A stretch of 64,000 nucleotides of DNA from Rheinheimera hassiensis (GTDB lineage Bacteria > Pseudomonadota > Gammaproteobacteria > Enterobacterales > Alteromonadaceae). Position numbers and translations under genes: made by a program. Shown here piece by piece: positions 52,339-61,840 of the stretch. The DNA is taken from the NCBI RefSeq assembly GCF_022436675.1, contig NZ_JAKUJZ010000012.1:1-64000 (forward strand), read 5' to 3'. The notes beneath the pieces are model-generated. The model made no database searches, was not told the origin of the DNA, and was given only the letters and a program-made list of their open reading frames with translations. Each line of letters starts with the position of its first letter. The stretch's first letter is position 1.

Positions 52339-54900
52339 ATGCAGCAGACCAAACAGATTCTGGTGATCGGCAATGGCATGGTAGGGCACCATTTTGTTGA
52401 GCAATTACGTGCTAAAGATCCGCTGGTGCAAATTACTGTGCTTTGTGGTGAAGCGCAGCTGGCGTACGACAGGGTGCATTTATCCGGCTATTTCAGCGGC
52501 ACCAGTGCAGAGCAACTGGCGTTAACGACAGAAGAAGCCTACAAGGCGTCTGGTATCCAATACCGCTTAAATTGCTGGGTGGAACAAATTAACCGCGAGC
52601 AGCAATTGGTTGTAACCAGCCATGGCGGGCAGTTTTATTACGACGAGCTGGTGTTTGCTACTGGTTCTTACGCTTTTGTGCCGCCTATTCCGGGTAATGA
52701 CCAGCCGCATTGTCTGGTGTACCGCACTTTGCAGGATTTAGATGCAATAGCGCAAAGCGCTGCGCTCAGCAAAGTTGGGGTGGTGATAGGCGGTGGTTTG
52801 CTCGGGCTGGAAGCAGCAAATGCGCTAAAACAACTCGGCTTACAAACTCATGTGGTGGAGTTTGCACCACAGTTAATGGCTGTGCAGTTGGATCAGGCCG
52901 GTGGCCAGATGTTAAGCCAGAAAATTACCGAGCTGGGTGTGCAGGTGCATACCGGCAAAGCCACTCAGGCGATAGTGGCTGGCGCAGAGTGCCGTTATCA
53001 GCTGAAGTTTGCTGATGGTGAATGCTTAGAGGCAGACTTAGTGCTGTTTTCTGCCGGTATCCGGCCTTATGACCAGTTGGCGCGCAGCTGCGGTTTAGCT
53101 GTCGGCGAACGGGGTGGCATAGTCGTTAACGATCAGTGTCAGACGTCTGACCCACATATTTATGCCATAGGTGAATGTGCCTTGTGGCAGCAAAAGATTT
53201 TTGGTTTGGTGGCACCCGGTTATCAGATGGCGCGTGTGGTGGTAAGCCAACTGACAGCTGGCGGGCTGAGTTTTAGCGGCGCTGATATGAGCACCAAGCT
53301 AAAGCTGCTGGGTGTGGAAGTGGGTTCTATTGGCGATGCCCATGCCAGAACGCCTGGCGCGTTAAGTTATGTGTTTACCGATCCGCGCGCTCAGGTGTAT
53401 AAAAAAATGGTCGTCAGTAAAGACGGTAAACGTCTGCTGGGTGCTGTGCTGGTGGGCGATACCAGTAACTACGACAGCCTGCTGCAATATGCCTTAAACG
53501 ATATGTTGCTGCCCAAACAGCCGGAGCAACTGATTTTACCTGCCACATCGGGTGCACCCTTAGCAGCTTTAACTTTGCCCAACAGCGCCACCATTTGTTC
53601 CTGCCATAACGTCGCTAAAAGCGACATAGTGGCGGCGATGGACGGTGGTAGTTGTGATTTAGCCGGCATTAAAAGCTGCACTAAGGCCAGTACAGGTTGT
53701 GGCGGTTGTACTGCTTTGCTGAAGTCAGTGGTGGACGATGAGCTGAAAAGCCGTGGCGTTGAGGTGAAAAATCATCTGTGTGAACACTTTGCTTATTCCC
53801 GGCAGGAATTGCTGCATTTAGTTCAGGTGGGCGGTATTAAAACCTTTGCTGAACTGCTGAGCCGCCACGGTCAGGGGCTGGGCTGTGATATCTGTAAGCC
53901 GACAGTGGGCTCTATTCTGGCGTCGAGCTGGAATGATTATGTGCTGAAAAAGCCTCATGTAGGTTTGCAGGATACCAACGATACCTTCCTGGCCAATATG
54001 CAAAAAGACGGTTCCTATTCGGTGGTGCCCCGCATTGCCGGTGGCGAAATTACCGCTGAAAAATTGCTGGTGATAGGCCAGGTAGCGTTAGATTTTAACC
54101 TCTACACCAAAATTACCGGTGGTCAGCGTATCGACCTATTTGGCGCCCGTTTAGAGCAGTTACCTGCCATTTGGCAACGTTTGGTCGATGCGGGTTTTGA
54201 GACAGGCCATGCCTATGGCAAGTCGCTGCGTACCGTCAAATCTTGTGTTGGCAGCACTTGGTGTCGTTATGGCGTACAGGATAGTGTTGGTCAGGCCATA
54301 GCTATTGAAAACCGCTACAAAGGTTTACGTGCACCCCACAAAATTAAAATGGCAGTGTCGGGTTGCACCCGCGAATGTGCTGAGGCGCAAAGCAAAGACA
54401 TCGGCATTATTGCCACTGAAAATGGCTGGAACCTGTATGTCTGCGGTAACGGCGGTATGAGACCACGCCACGCCGACTTATTTGCTACCGATCTTGATAC
54501 CGACACTTTAATCCGCTACATAGACCGCATTCTGATGTTGTATATCCGCACTGCCGACCGTTTGCAGCGCACGTCAGTCTGGATGGAAAAGCTGGATGGG
54601 GGGCTGGATTATCTGCGTAAAGTTATTATCGACGACGAGCTGGGTTTAGCGGCAGAGCTGGAAAACCAGATGGCAGCCTTAGTGAATACTTATGCCTGTG
54701 AATGGAAAGCCACGCTGGACGACCCCCAAGCGCTGAAACGTTTCCGCCAGTTTGTAAACAGCCCGGATGCAGATGAAAACATCGTTTTTGTTGAAGAACG
54801 TGCGCAAATTCGCCCGGCTACGGCAGAAGAAAAACGTCAGTGGCAACAACAAATTCCCGTAACAGAAATCGCTGTCAAAGCTTTAGCAGAGGAGAACTAA
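52339..54900 (+). CDS. nirB: Assimilatory NAD(P)H nitrite reductase large subunit
   Basis: Reduces nitrite to ammonium with siroheme, 4Fe-4S and FAD cofactors. 853 residues: N-terminal FAD/NAD domain (GNGMVGHHFVEQL, VIGGGLLGLEAANALKQLG), 2Fe-2S BFD-like domain with CSCH near residue 419 and C-x-GCGGC, then the siroheme domains with CVGSTWCRYG and SGCTRECAEAQSKDIG supplying the cluster-siroheme Cys ligands. AAGGA ribosome site. Followed after 1 bp by nirD. Confidence 0.96.
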   Translation: MQQTKQILVIGNGMVGHHFVEQLRAKDPLVQITVLCGEAQLAYDRVHLSGYFSGTSAEQLALTTEEAYKASGIQYRLNCWVEQINREQQLVVTSHGGQFYYDELVFATGSYAFVPPIPGNDQPHCLVYRTLQDLDAIAQSAALSKVGVVIGGGLLGLEAANALKQLGLQTHVVEFAPQLMAVQLDQAGGQMLSQKITELGVQVHTGKATQAIVAGAECRYQLKFADGECLEADLVLFSAGIRPYDQLARSCGLAVGERGGIVVNDQCQTSDPHIYAIGECALWQQKIFGLVAPGYQMARVVVSQLTAGGLSFSGADMSTKLKLLGVEVGSIGDAHARTPGALSYVFTDPRAQVYKKMVVSKDGKRLLGAVLVGDTSNYDSLLQYALNDMLLPKQPEQLILPATSGAPLAALTLPNSATICSCHNVAKSDIVAAMDGGSCDLAGIKSCTKASTGCGGCTALLKSVVDDELKSRGVEVKNHLCEHFAYSRQELLHLVQVGGIKTFAELLSRHGQGLGCDICKPTVGSILASSWNDYVLKKPHVGLQDTNDTFLANMQKDGSYSVVPRIAGGEITAEKLLVIGQVALDFNLYTKITGGQRIDLFGARLEQLPAIWQRLVDAGFETGHAYGKSLRTVKSCVGSTWCRYGVQDSVGQAIAIENRYKGLRAPHKIKMAVSGCTRECAEAQSKDIGIIATENGWNLYVCGNGGMRPRHADLFATDLDTDTLIRYIDRILMLYIRTADRLQRTSVWMEKLDGGLDYLRKVIIDDELGLAAELENQMAALVNTYACEWKATLDDPQALKRFRQFVNSPDADENIVFVEERAQIRPATAEEKRQWQQQIPVTEIAVKALAEEN

Positions 54901-54901
54901 C

Positions 54902-55261
54902 ATGGCCTGGGCGGATATTTGTGCTTTTGAAGATTTAGTCGAAAACAGCGGCATCTGCGCTTTGCTCAATGGCCAGCAGGTTGCGGTGTTTTTGCTGGCG
55001 CCTAGTGATGAACCGCAGGTTTATGCTGTGGGAAATTACGATCCGCTCGGTAACGCTAATGTGCTGTCGAGAGGGATTTTAGGTTCTATAGGTGAGCAAA
55101 TAGTGGTCGCTTCACCTTTGTATAAACAGCATTTTAGCCTGACCACAGGCCAGTGTTTAGAACAACCTGATGTAGTGATCCCGGTGTATCGGGTGAAGCT
55201 GCAACAGGGCAGGGTGTGGCTGAATGCCGGACAACAAAATCAACAGGCATCAGCCGCCTGA
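54902..55261 (+). CDS. nirD: Nitrite reductase small subunit
   Basis: 119-residue Rieske-fold subunit that pairs with NirB; no Rieske Cys/His ligands, normal for NirD. Core QVAVFLLAPSDEPQVYAVGNYDPLGNA is family-typical in parts. Starts 1 bp after nirB. Confidence 0.93.
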   Translation: MAWADICAFEDLVENSGICALLNGQQVAVFLLAPSDEPQVYAVGNYDPLGNANVLSRGILGSIGEQIVVASPLYKQHFSLTTGQCLEQPDVVIPVYRVKLQQGRVWLNAGQQNQQASAA

Positions 55262-55328
55262 TTAACAACCCGATATAAAGGGTTGGCTAAAAGGGCAAAG
55301 GACAAGGTTAACTAGAAAGGTAAACATA

Positions 55329-56198
55329 ATGAGTGTGATGAGCTACTTTTTACGTTCGCCGCTAAGCCGTTCTGTGGTGTCCGGCTGGAACTGGCGCAGC
55401 GCGAAAGCAGAACTACAACAGCCCGATAGCAATGGCCGGGTAGTGCTGATAGGTGCCGGGCCAGGCGATCCTGAACTGTTAACAGTGAAAGCCCTGCGTT
55501 TATTGCAACAGGCAGATGTACTGTTGTTTGACAGTTTAGTGTCGGCTGAACTATTAGCCATAGCGCCACGGCGTTGCAAAAAGGTGTTTGTCGGCAAAAG
55601 AGCCGGCCGCCATGCTATGCCACAGCAAGACATAAACCAATTGTTGGTAAAGTACGGCCAGCAAGGTGGTTTAGTGGTGCGGCTAAAAGGTGGCGACCCG
55701 GCGATTTTTGGCCGGATATCAGAAGAAACTGCAGCGTTGCAACAAGCCGGAATTGCCTTTGCGATAGTGCCGGGCGTGACCAGCGCCTGCGCCGCTTCGG
55801 CCTATTGTGGTATTCCGCTGACCGCCCGCGGCAGTGCCACGTCAGTGCAGTTTTTAACCGCGCAGTTTGCCGACCCGACCAAACAGCCGGACTGGTCTGG
55901 TTATCAGTACAGAGTCAATGGCTCTAACCCCACGCTGGTGGTCTACATGGGCTTAAACCGTTTGCAGCAATTGTGTGCTGGTTTAGTGTCTGTCGGCTGG
56001 CCGGACAATACCGCTATAGCGCTGCTGGATCAGGTCAGTACAGCCCAGCAACAGCAACTGCAGGGTACGCTGGCTGATATTGGCCAGCGTTTAGCGGCCA
56101 ATCCGCTATGCGGCCCGACATTGATTGTGATTGGCGAGGTACTACACCAACGTATGACAGTTGATTTAAGCTTACTGCAGGCCAAGGCTGTTGCTTAG
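55329..56198 (+). CDS. cobA: Uroporphyrinogen-III C-methyltransferase (siroheme synthesis)
   Basis: SAM-dependent enzyme making precorrin-2 for siroheme of NirB. 289 residues: an N-terminal extension of about 35 residues, then the family motifs VVLIGAGPGDPELLTVKALR (about 38-57), VRLKGGDPAIFGR, and VPGVTSACAASAY with ARGSATSVQFLT. Last gene of nirB-nirD-cobA; its end overlaps the convergent kinase gene by 27 bp. Confidence 0.95.
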   Translation: MSVMSYFLRSPLSRSVVSGWNWRSAKAELQQPDSNGRVVLIGAGPGDPELLTVKALRLLQQADVLLFDSLVSAELLAIAPRRCKKVFVGKRAGRHAMPQQDINQLLVKYGQQGGLVVRLKGGDPAIFGRISEETAALQQAGIAFAIVPGVTSACAASAYCGIPLTARGSATSVQFLTAQFADPTKQPDWSGYQYRVNGSNPTLVVYMGLNRLQQLCAGLVSVGWPDNTAIALLDQVSTAQQQQLQGTLADIGQRLAANPLCGPTLIVIGEVLHQRMTVDLSLLQAKAVA

Positions 56199-57872
56199 TT
56201 TGCCAGCAGCCACAAGATCACCAGGCATTGCAGCAAGCAGCAGCTTTGCCAGAACCACAGCGGATGCAGCCTGAAACTTCGCATTGGGATGGCGTAAATC
56301 ATATAAAAACTCAGACAAGGCCTGATAACGCAGGCTGGGATCAGGCTGCAGGGCTTTTTCCAGTGTCCGGTCCAGCCAGGCGGGTTGCTCACTGTCGGCG
56401 GATAACACAGACTGATACTGTAGTTTTTTCTGCGCTTTTAAACTTCTGCGTCGGGCAACCTCAGGCCCGTAAGGAAAGCGCCCCGACAGCAACTGATAGG
56501 TTAATACAGCTAGTGAGTACAGATCTGAGCGCTCACTGCCTGGCGCACCTAAAAAATACTCAGGTGCACAATATAAGGCAGTGCCGGGAATATCGCCGGC
56601 TACTTCGTCATCTGGTTGTAAACCGGCCAGCCGTGCAGCACCAAAGTCGATAATTTTAACGCTGCCCTGTGGCGTAACCATGATATTTTCCGGTCGTAAA
56701 TCCTGATGCAATATTTCGCTGCGGTGCAAAGCCTGTAAGCCTTTGCCAATTTGCTCTGTAAGCGTACGTATTTGTTCCAGAGTGGCTTTGGGGTGGTCGA
56801 GTTGCCATTGGCGCAGGGTTTGGCCATCGATATATTCAAATAGTGTATACAGCGCTGTGCGTGGCCTGTTGATACTGGCCGGGCGCATTATATAAGCACT
56901 GTTAACCCGTTTTGCTATCCACTCTTCGCGTAGCAGCCGCTCCAGATAATCGGGCTGTTCGGCTAAATCAATCGACGGTGCTTTTAACACCATCAGTTGG
57001 TCTGTTTCGCTGTCCTGCACCAGATACACATGGCTGCGGCTACTTTGTTGCAGTGGCCGTATCATCTGCAGGCCGTCCAGTGTATCGCCTTGTTGCAATA
57101 GCGGTGGCAAAGGCAATTGCTGATCGACACAAGCCGGTAAACTGCTATCTGCCGCCAAGGTGTTAATACGCACCAGTTGCAGCGTAATATTGTCTTTGCT
57201 GCCAGCGGCTAAAGCGGCGTCTGCCAGTTGCTGAGCCAGCGCGGATAAATCTGCTTGTTCTGGCCCAAGTAACGCCATTAGTTGCGGCTGTGGTAACACT
57301 TCAAATAAGCCATCTGTCGCCAGCAGAAATATATCACCTGCCAGCAATGGCAGGCTATGGTAATCGGGTTCCAGCACTGCGCCGGCTCCAAGCGCCTGGC
57401 TTAAAAAACTGCTTCTGCCACGCCATACCCGGTGATCCCGCGTCAGTTGTTCCAGTTGCCGGTTACGCCACAGATAAATCCGGCTGTCACCCACATGCAG
57501 AAAATGCGCATGGCGTTGCTTTAGGATCAGCGCACTAAAAGTGCAGACATAACCTTTGTCCGGATCGGCAGCAAAAGGGCCATTGCGGTTTTGTGCATAT
57601 AACCAGTTATGGCTGGCCTTTAACACCTGTAAGGCGGCATGCGGCACCGACCAGGCATCGCTGGTACAGTAGTAGTCGCTGAGAAAGCTTTTCACCGCGG
57701 TTTCGCTGGCAATCTGGCTAACGGTACTGGTGCTTATACCATCGGCCACCGCCAGCACTATGCCTTTGTTACTCAGCTGTGGTTCTGTGGGCAGGCAAGC
57801 GCCAAACCAATCCTGGTTCAGTGTTTTGCAACCTGCACTACTGTACTGGCCGATGGATACTTGCAACGACAT
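56172..57872 (-). CDS. Bifunctional PP2C-type protein phosphatase / Ser-Thr protein kinase
   Basis: 566 residues in one chain. N-terminal PP2C domain (about 5-235) with VADGIST, DGLFEVLP and SKDNIT metal-site motifs. A C-terminal protein kinase (about 265-530) has catalytic LHQDLRPENIM (HxDxxxxN), IDFGAARL (DFG) and ALYCAPE (APE); the Gly-rich loop is weak (QQSSRSHVYL) though the VLK lysine is present. A hydrophobic C-terminus may anchor it. The same fusion type lies beside nirBD and nitrate/nitrite transport genes in Pseudomonas. Start at the ATG at 57872, just after the channel gene's stop. Confidence 0.85.
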   Translation of the reverse strand: MSLQVSIGQYSSAGCKTLNQDWFGACLPTEPQLSNKGIVLAVADGISTSTVSQIASETAVKSFLSDYYCTSDAWSVPHAALQVLKASHNWLYAQNRNGPFAADPDKGYVCTFSALILKQRHAHFLHVGDSRIYLWRNRQLEQLTRDHRVWRGRSSFLSQALGAGAVLEPDYHSLPLLAGDIFLLATDGLFEVLPQPQLMALLGPEQADLSALAQQLADAALAAGSKDNITLQLVRINTLAADSSLPACVDQQLPLPPLLQQGDTLDGLQMIRPLQQSSRSHVYLVQDSETDQLMVLKAPSIDLAEQPDYLERLLREEWIAKRVNSAYIMRPASINRPRTALYTLFEYIDGQTLRQWQLDHPKATLEQIRTLTEQIGKGLQALHRSEILHQDLRPENIMVTPQGSVKIIDFGAARLAGLQPDDEVAGDIPGTALYCAPEYFLGAPGSERSDLYSLAVLTYQLLSGRFPYGPEVARRRSLKAQKKLQYQSVLSADSEQPAWLDRTLEKALQPDPSLRYQALSEFLYDLRHPNAKFQAASAVVLAKLLLAAMPGDLVAAGKLSNSLGLQ

Positions 57873-57874
57873 GG

Positions 57875-58729
57875 TCAAACTTTGGCCAGATCTGCAGTGT
57901 TGCGGCTTGCTGCGGTGGTCACCAGATTACGTTTAGGCGCAGTTTTATAGTGCGTGCTGTACAGCGTCAGGCCGGTAAAAGCCAAACCGCCAACCAGATT
58001 GCCCAGCGCCGTGGGTATTTCGTTCCAGATCATATAATCCATAATAGAAAAATCACCGCCCATCATCATGGCGAAAGGGAATAAAAACATATTCACCACT
58101 GAGTGCTCAAAACCCATAAAAAAGAACAGCATAATCGGCATCCACATGGCAATGACTTTGCCACTGACATGGGTAGAGATCATAGCGCCAACCACGCCCA
58201 TCGACACCATCCAGTTACATAACATGCCGCGCAGAAAAATGGTTAGCCAGCCCACTGTTCCGTGTTCGGCATAACCCAAAGTGCGTGCCTCACCGACTCC
58301 GGCCAGTTTCTGGCCTACGGCGTCGGGCTCTAAATGAAAGCCCATGGTTAAAATAAACGCCATCATGGCTGCCACTGTTAAAGCGCCAACAAAGTTACCT
58401 ATAAATACCAGCCCCCAGTTGCGTAGTACCCCCTTTACCGTAACGCCGGGGCGGCGGTCCAGTAAGGCCAGCGGTGTCAGTACAAAAACACCGGTCAGCA
58501 AATCAAACCCCATCAGGTACAACATAATAAAACCAACCGGGAACAACATAGAGCCAACTAAAAAAGAGCCCGTATGCACAGCAACGGTTACCGCAAACAC
58601 CGCTGCTAACGCCAGAATTGCCCCCGCCATATAAGAGCGGATCAGTGTATCGCGGGTAGACATAAAAATTTTCGATTCGCCGGCATCGACCATTTTGGTC
58701 ACAAACTCGGCTGGAACTAAATAAGCCAT
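57875..58729 (-). CDS. Formate/nitrite transporter family channel (probable nitrite uptake)
   Basis: FNT-family inner-membrane pentameric channel of 284 residues with six membrane segments and the family signature near GNFVGALTVAAMM and a FLFPFAMMMGGDFS-type C-terminal motif. The NirC/FocA question is settled towards nitrite by the surrounding nirBD, NasR and matching leader. It overlaps the kinase gene start region by a few bases, so the two form an operon. Confidence 0.9.
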   Translation of the reverse strand: MAYLVPAEFVTKMVDAGESKIFMSTRDTLIRSYMAGAILALAAVFAVTVAVHTGSFLVGSMLFPVGFIMLYLMGFDLLTGVFVLTPLALLDRRPGVTVKGVLRNWGLVFIGNFVGALTVAAMMAFILTMGFHLEPDAVGQKLAGVGEARTLGYAEHGTVGWLTIFLRGMLCNWMVSMGVVGAMISTHVSGKVIAMWMPIMLFFFMGFEHSVVNMFLFPFAMMMGGDFSIMDYMIWNEIPTALGNLVGGLAFTGLTLYSTHYKTAPKRNLVTTAASRNTADLAKV

Positions 58730-58783
58730 AGGTTCACCTTTTTCCGTTATGTGTAGTTATTCAGCTGCTGTTTTTTGCACAAC

Positions 58784-58880
58784 AAAAAAGGCGTCCGGAT
58801 CATGCTGTGTTATCAGCTGATCACGGGACGCCTTTGTCCTGAAACTGTTTTCTGTCCGGAGGTGCTTAACACCTCTGTCG
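58784..58880 (-). promoter_or_regulatory. Leader of the nitrite channel gene with stem-loop and attenuator terminator
   Basis: On the minus strand: a stem GAGGTG/CACCTC (58859-58875), then a terminator GGCGTCC (58790-58796) pairing with GGACGCC (58826-58832) with an internal GATCA/TGATC pair and six T after it. It ends 54 bp before the channel start, the same spacing as in the nirB leader. Second NasR-controlled leader (inference). Confidence 0.7.
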
Positions 58881-58890
58881 CATTTAACTA

Positions 58891-58906
58891 GGCAACTTTG
58901 ATGCCA
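58891..58906 (-). promoter_or_regulatory. Sigma-54 promoter of the nitrite channel-kinase operon
   Basis: Minus strand TGGCAT-CAAAG-TTGCC, matching TGGCAC-N5-TTGCW with the GG and GC 12 bp apart. Predicted start about 58880. Confidence 0.8.
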
Positions 58907-59012
58907 GCCTGAAATTTTCGCTTAATCGTCTAATTTGTCTTGGTTTTTAATAATATGCCTTTGCAGTGGCGGCAGTACTAAGGGCTATAGTTGTGCATAG
59001 TAGCGCATTTTT

Positions 59013-59029
59013 TGCACTGATTTGGGGCG
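59013..59029. promoter_or_regulatory. NtrC-like site between the channel gene and nasR
   Basis: TGCACT-GATTT-GGGGCG, 10 of 12 defined bases of the NtrC consensus, about 140 bp upstream of the channel promoter start, a typical enhancer position. Confidence 0.55.
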
Positions 59030-59167
59030 CTTGCCGTTATTGGTGTTGTTATTAGCAGGCGCTTATTCAGGTTAAAACGCAGCACTGGCAGCAGCTGGCA
59101 TAGCCGGAAGGTGGGTATGGAACGAGCATTGCTAGACCTTAGCACTAGAAACTTTATTGTGTGATGT

Positions 59168-60454
59168 ATGAACCCTTCCACCGCGCAGTTTTTGCTGGCC
59201 GCGAAACAGGCAGAAATAAAAGCCCTGTTGCAGCTTTCGGCTAACTGTCAGCTGGTAACCAGCATTAGCGAACTGGTGCATCAGCTGCAGCGCGAGCGGG
59301 GCATCAGCAATATTTTTCTCGCTTCAGGCTGTGAGCTGTTTGCCCGCCAACGCCAGCAGCAATTGCAGCACAGTATAACGGCAGAGCAACAATTACGTGC
59401 CGCGCTGGAGCAGCATTACTTACACGCGGCACAGCCATGCAGCAGTAGCCGTTTACTCAGTGATATTTGTCTGGCCTTGCAGGGCATGGATCATCTGGCT
59501 GAACTGCGCGAACAAATACACCAGCAAAAAATAACCCCCTTACAAGCCACCGAAGCCTATAGCCGCTTGATTGCCGCCTGGCTGGCAGTGGTGTTGGAGT
59601 CGGCTGATCTGGCCTGTGACGCCAGCATTACCCGCGTGCTGGTTACCTTGTTTAACTTACTGCAAACCAAAGAGTATGCCGGCCAGGAAAGGGCATGGGG
59701 TGCAATGGGTTTTGCCTCGGGCCAGGTGAGTACTGAATTGGCCGAGCGTTTATTATTACTGCAGCAGGCACAGCAACACAGCGCTGCTGTATTTCTGGAA
59801 TTTGCCAGCAGCGCACAACAGCAGCAGTGGCACCTGCTGGAGCAAAGCAGTGCAGCTAAACAGCTGCAACAACTGAGAACTATGTTGCAGCAACTGCCTG
59901 GCACGACAACGCTGGTGCCGGCAGTCAGTGATCTTTGGTATCAGTTTGCTACCGATCGTATGGACGCCATGCACCAGTTAATGGCATTACTGACAGCTGA
60001 TTTACAGCAACTTACCGCTGCTACAGTAACTGCCGCTCAACAGCAGTTGCAGCAGCACCGGCACAAGCTAACCGAGCTGACAGCCTTGCCAGGCAGTTCA
60101 GGATTAACTCTATTAATCGACCCCAGCATGCCGGGTTTATATGGCGCCTCGGTTTTACCGCAAACTACTAACGAACACAGCATAAAAGCCCCCAGCCGCT
60201 CGTTCTATCAGTTGCTGTCGGAACAAGGGCAGCATATCCGCCAGATGCATACTGAACTAACCGATGTGCGCCGGGCTATTGGCGAGCAAAAACTGATAAA
60301 TCGCGCCAAGTTGTTATTAATGCAATATAAAAAACTAACAGAAGAGCAAGCTTACCGCCAGCTGCAGCAAAGCGCGATGCAGCAACAGTGTAAAATAGCC
60401 GACGTCGCCGCCGCAGTGGTTAATGCTTTGCATAAAGCAAAAGAACAGAATTAG
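59168..60454 (+). CDS. nasR: Nitrate/nitrite-responsive antiterminator NasR
   Basis: RNA-binding regulator that senses nitrate or nitrite through an N-terminal NIT domain and prevents leader termination through a C-terminal ANTAR domain. 428 residues: NIT region (about 30-280), starting with LVHQLQRERGISNIFLASG and including the family's LLQTKEYAGQERAWG segment; ANTAR (about 345-425) with IGEQKLINRAKLLLMQYKKLTEEQAYRQL. Divergent from the nitrite channel gene. Matches the Klebsiella nasR-nasF system in domain order and leader targets. Confidence 0.88.
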   Translation: MNPSTAQFLLAAKQAEIKALLQLSANCQLVTSISELVHQLQRERGISNIFLASGCELFARQRQQQLQHSITAEQQLRAALEQHYLHAAQPCSSSRLLSDICLALQGMDHLAELREQIHQQKITPLQATEAYSRLIAAWLAVVLESADLACDASITRVLVTLFNLLQTKEYAGQERAWGAMGFASGQVSTELAERLLLLQQAQQHSAAVFLEFASSAQQQQWHLLEQSSAAKQLQQLRTMLQQLPGTTTLVPAVSDLWYQFATDRMDAMHQLMALLTADLQQLTAATVTAAQQQLQQHRHKLTELTALPGSSGLTLLIDPSMPGLYGASVLPQTTNEHSIKAPSRSFYQLLSEQGQHIRQMHTELTDVRRAIGEQKLINRAKLLLMQYKKLTEEQAYRQLQQSAMQQQCKIADVAAAVVNALHKAKEQN

Positions 60455-60751
60455 CGAGTAACCGATAAAGCGGTTTAGCTTTTATCATACCGTCACAACC
60501 GGCCCGAAAGTGTCAATAACACTCTGCTCAGAAAAGTTACGGCCACGAGCGCTCTGCTGCAAACGTCTACAGCGTCTACGAAAAGTTCGCTAAATTGCAC
60601 CTTTTGTGTTTTAATTGTGTTAATTTAAATTAAACATATTGGTGTTTGTCTGTGTTAACTTTAGATGCTAGATCCTTATCAGTCTGTATTCAAGCGCTGC
60701 AAGCGGCAATTACACACAGTGACTTTTTGTCACAGCCAGCCACTGCTTAAG
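60455..60751. other. Gene-free stretch after nasR
   Basis: About 300 bp. Contains a weak AACCG/CGGTT hairpin near the nasR end and an AT-rich tract before the next gene; nothing else recognised. Confidence 0.4.
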
Positions 60752-61198
60752 ATGAACACGGCGGCTATTTCATTACAACCTCTGGTATCAGATCGCGCTG
60801 ATGCCGTTCCCGTAGCGGAAATTTGGCTGGCTGGCGCTACCACCGCCAAACTGATCGGCGGGGCAGTGCTTGAGGCTGCTTTTCATTGTGAACATGGCTA
60901 TCTGCTGTTTGTTACTGATGATATTCCTTTTGAAGACACACTTAGCATTTACCTGATGGACCAGGATTTTCAGGTATTGGACAGTGTTAATATTGGTGTG
61001 GCGTATTCTACCGGTAACTTCCATTTACTACGTGAACCGTCAGCACGTGAAGTGCAGTTCAGTTTTATTGGCGGCTATAACTGGCGCCTTACTTTATTAG
61101 CTACTCCGGAATTTTGCCTGCCGTTATTTAACGAGCCTGCCGGTGTGCGTCGCAAGCCCAGCTTTAAGCGTTGGTTTAAGCTAAGTTACTCGCGTTAA
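60752..61198 (+). CDS. Unknown protein
   Basis: 148 residues from the ATG at 60752, beta-rich by eye (HCEHGYLLFVTDDIPFEDTLSIYLMDQ, FSFIGGYNWRLTLL), C-terminus basic. No family recognised, no signal peptide. The start is uncertain: an in-frame ATG at 60665 would add 29 residues, and neither site has a clear ribosome site. Monocistronic. Confidence 0.6.
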   Translation: MNTAAISLQPLVSDRADAVPVAEIWLAGATTAKLIGGAVLEAAFHCEHGYLLFVTDDIPFEDTLSIYLMDQDFQVLDSVNIGVAYSTGNFHLLREPSAREVQFSFIGGYNWRLTLLATPEFCLPLFNEPAGVRRKPSFKRWFKLSYSR

Positions 61199-61289
61199 AA
61201 ATTATTGCCGTTCCCTGTTTTATCTACTAAGTTAGTAACTTGCAGCCGCCTAAGAGCGGTAAAGGACTGAATAACAGGGAAGCTCATCA

Positions 61290-61595
61290 TTGAAGAAGCT
61301 GCTGCTTATTGCACTGGTCGCCTTTGGTGCCTGGAATCACTATCAAAAACAAAGCACAGCAGAACCCGTCGTTGAAAGCGTGCCGAAAGTGTTACCCGAT
61401 TACACAGTACCAATTAACAAAGCCCGTGCTGTGGCTAATACGCCACAATTCCGTTGTGACGGCCGCCAACACTGCAGCCAGATGACATCTTATGACGAAG
61501 CAGTATTCTTTTTAAGAAACTGCCCGGATACCAAGATGGATGGCGATTACGACGGTATTCCTTGTGAGCAGCAATTCGGCAAAGGCCGTTATTAA
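61290..61595 (+). CDS. Excalibur calcium-binding domain protein, exported
   Basis: 101 residues: short N-terminal hydrophobic anchor ([13 protein letters not shown]), then an excalibur domain with [12 protein letters not shown] and the calcium motif [10 protein letters not shown] (D-x-D-x-D-G-x2-CE). The start is a TTG at 61290 with AGGGA about 9 bp upstream; no ATG fits. Convergent with tusA, stop codons overlapping by 4 bp. Confidence 0.8.
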   Translation: MKKLLLIALVAFGAWNHYQKQSTAEPVVESVPKVLPDYTVPINKARAVANTPQFRCDGRQHCSQMTSYDEAVFFLRNCPDTKMDGDYDGIPCEQQFGKGRY

Positions 61596-61840
61596 CCACT
61601 AACCTTCTTTACCACATACCGGTAGGGTAATTCATCGGTATCACTGCTCACTAACTCATGATCCATAAAGCGGCAAAATGCCGGTATATCGCGGGTGGTG
61701 GCGGGATCGTCGGCAATAATCAATAAAGTTTCACCCACCTGCATTTTGCGAATTTGCAGCCGTATCATCATTACCGGCTCGGGGCAGCGCATTCCCAAGG
61801 CGTCCAGGGTGTGATTTGCGCTGCTGAATAACTGTTCCAT
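61592..61840 (-). CDS. tusA: Sulfur carrier protein TusA
   Basis: 82-residue sulfur-transfer protein for tRNA thiolation and cofactor synthesis, with the CPxP motif carrying the persulfide Cys ([11 protein letters not shown], Cys19) and the [13 protein letters not shown] loop. It overlaps the excalibur gene by 4 bp in convergent orientation. Confidence 0.93.
   Translation of the reverse strand: MEQLFSSANHTLDALGMRCPEPVMMIRLQIRKMQVGETLLIIADDPATTRDIPAFCRFMDHELVSSDTDELPYRYVVKKVSG

Noticed and set aside
58891-58906. GGCA/TGCC stem-loop as the first hairpin of the channel leader
   Set aside because: The same bases match a sigma-54 promoter (TGGCAT-N5-TTGCC) far better, and lie upstream of the predicted start.
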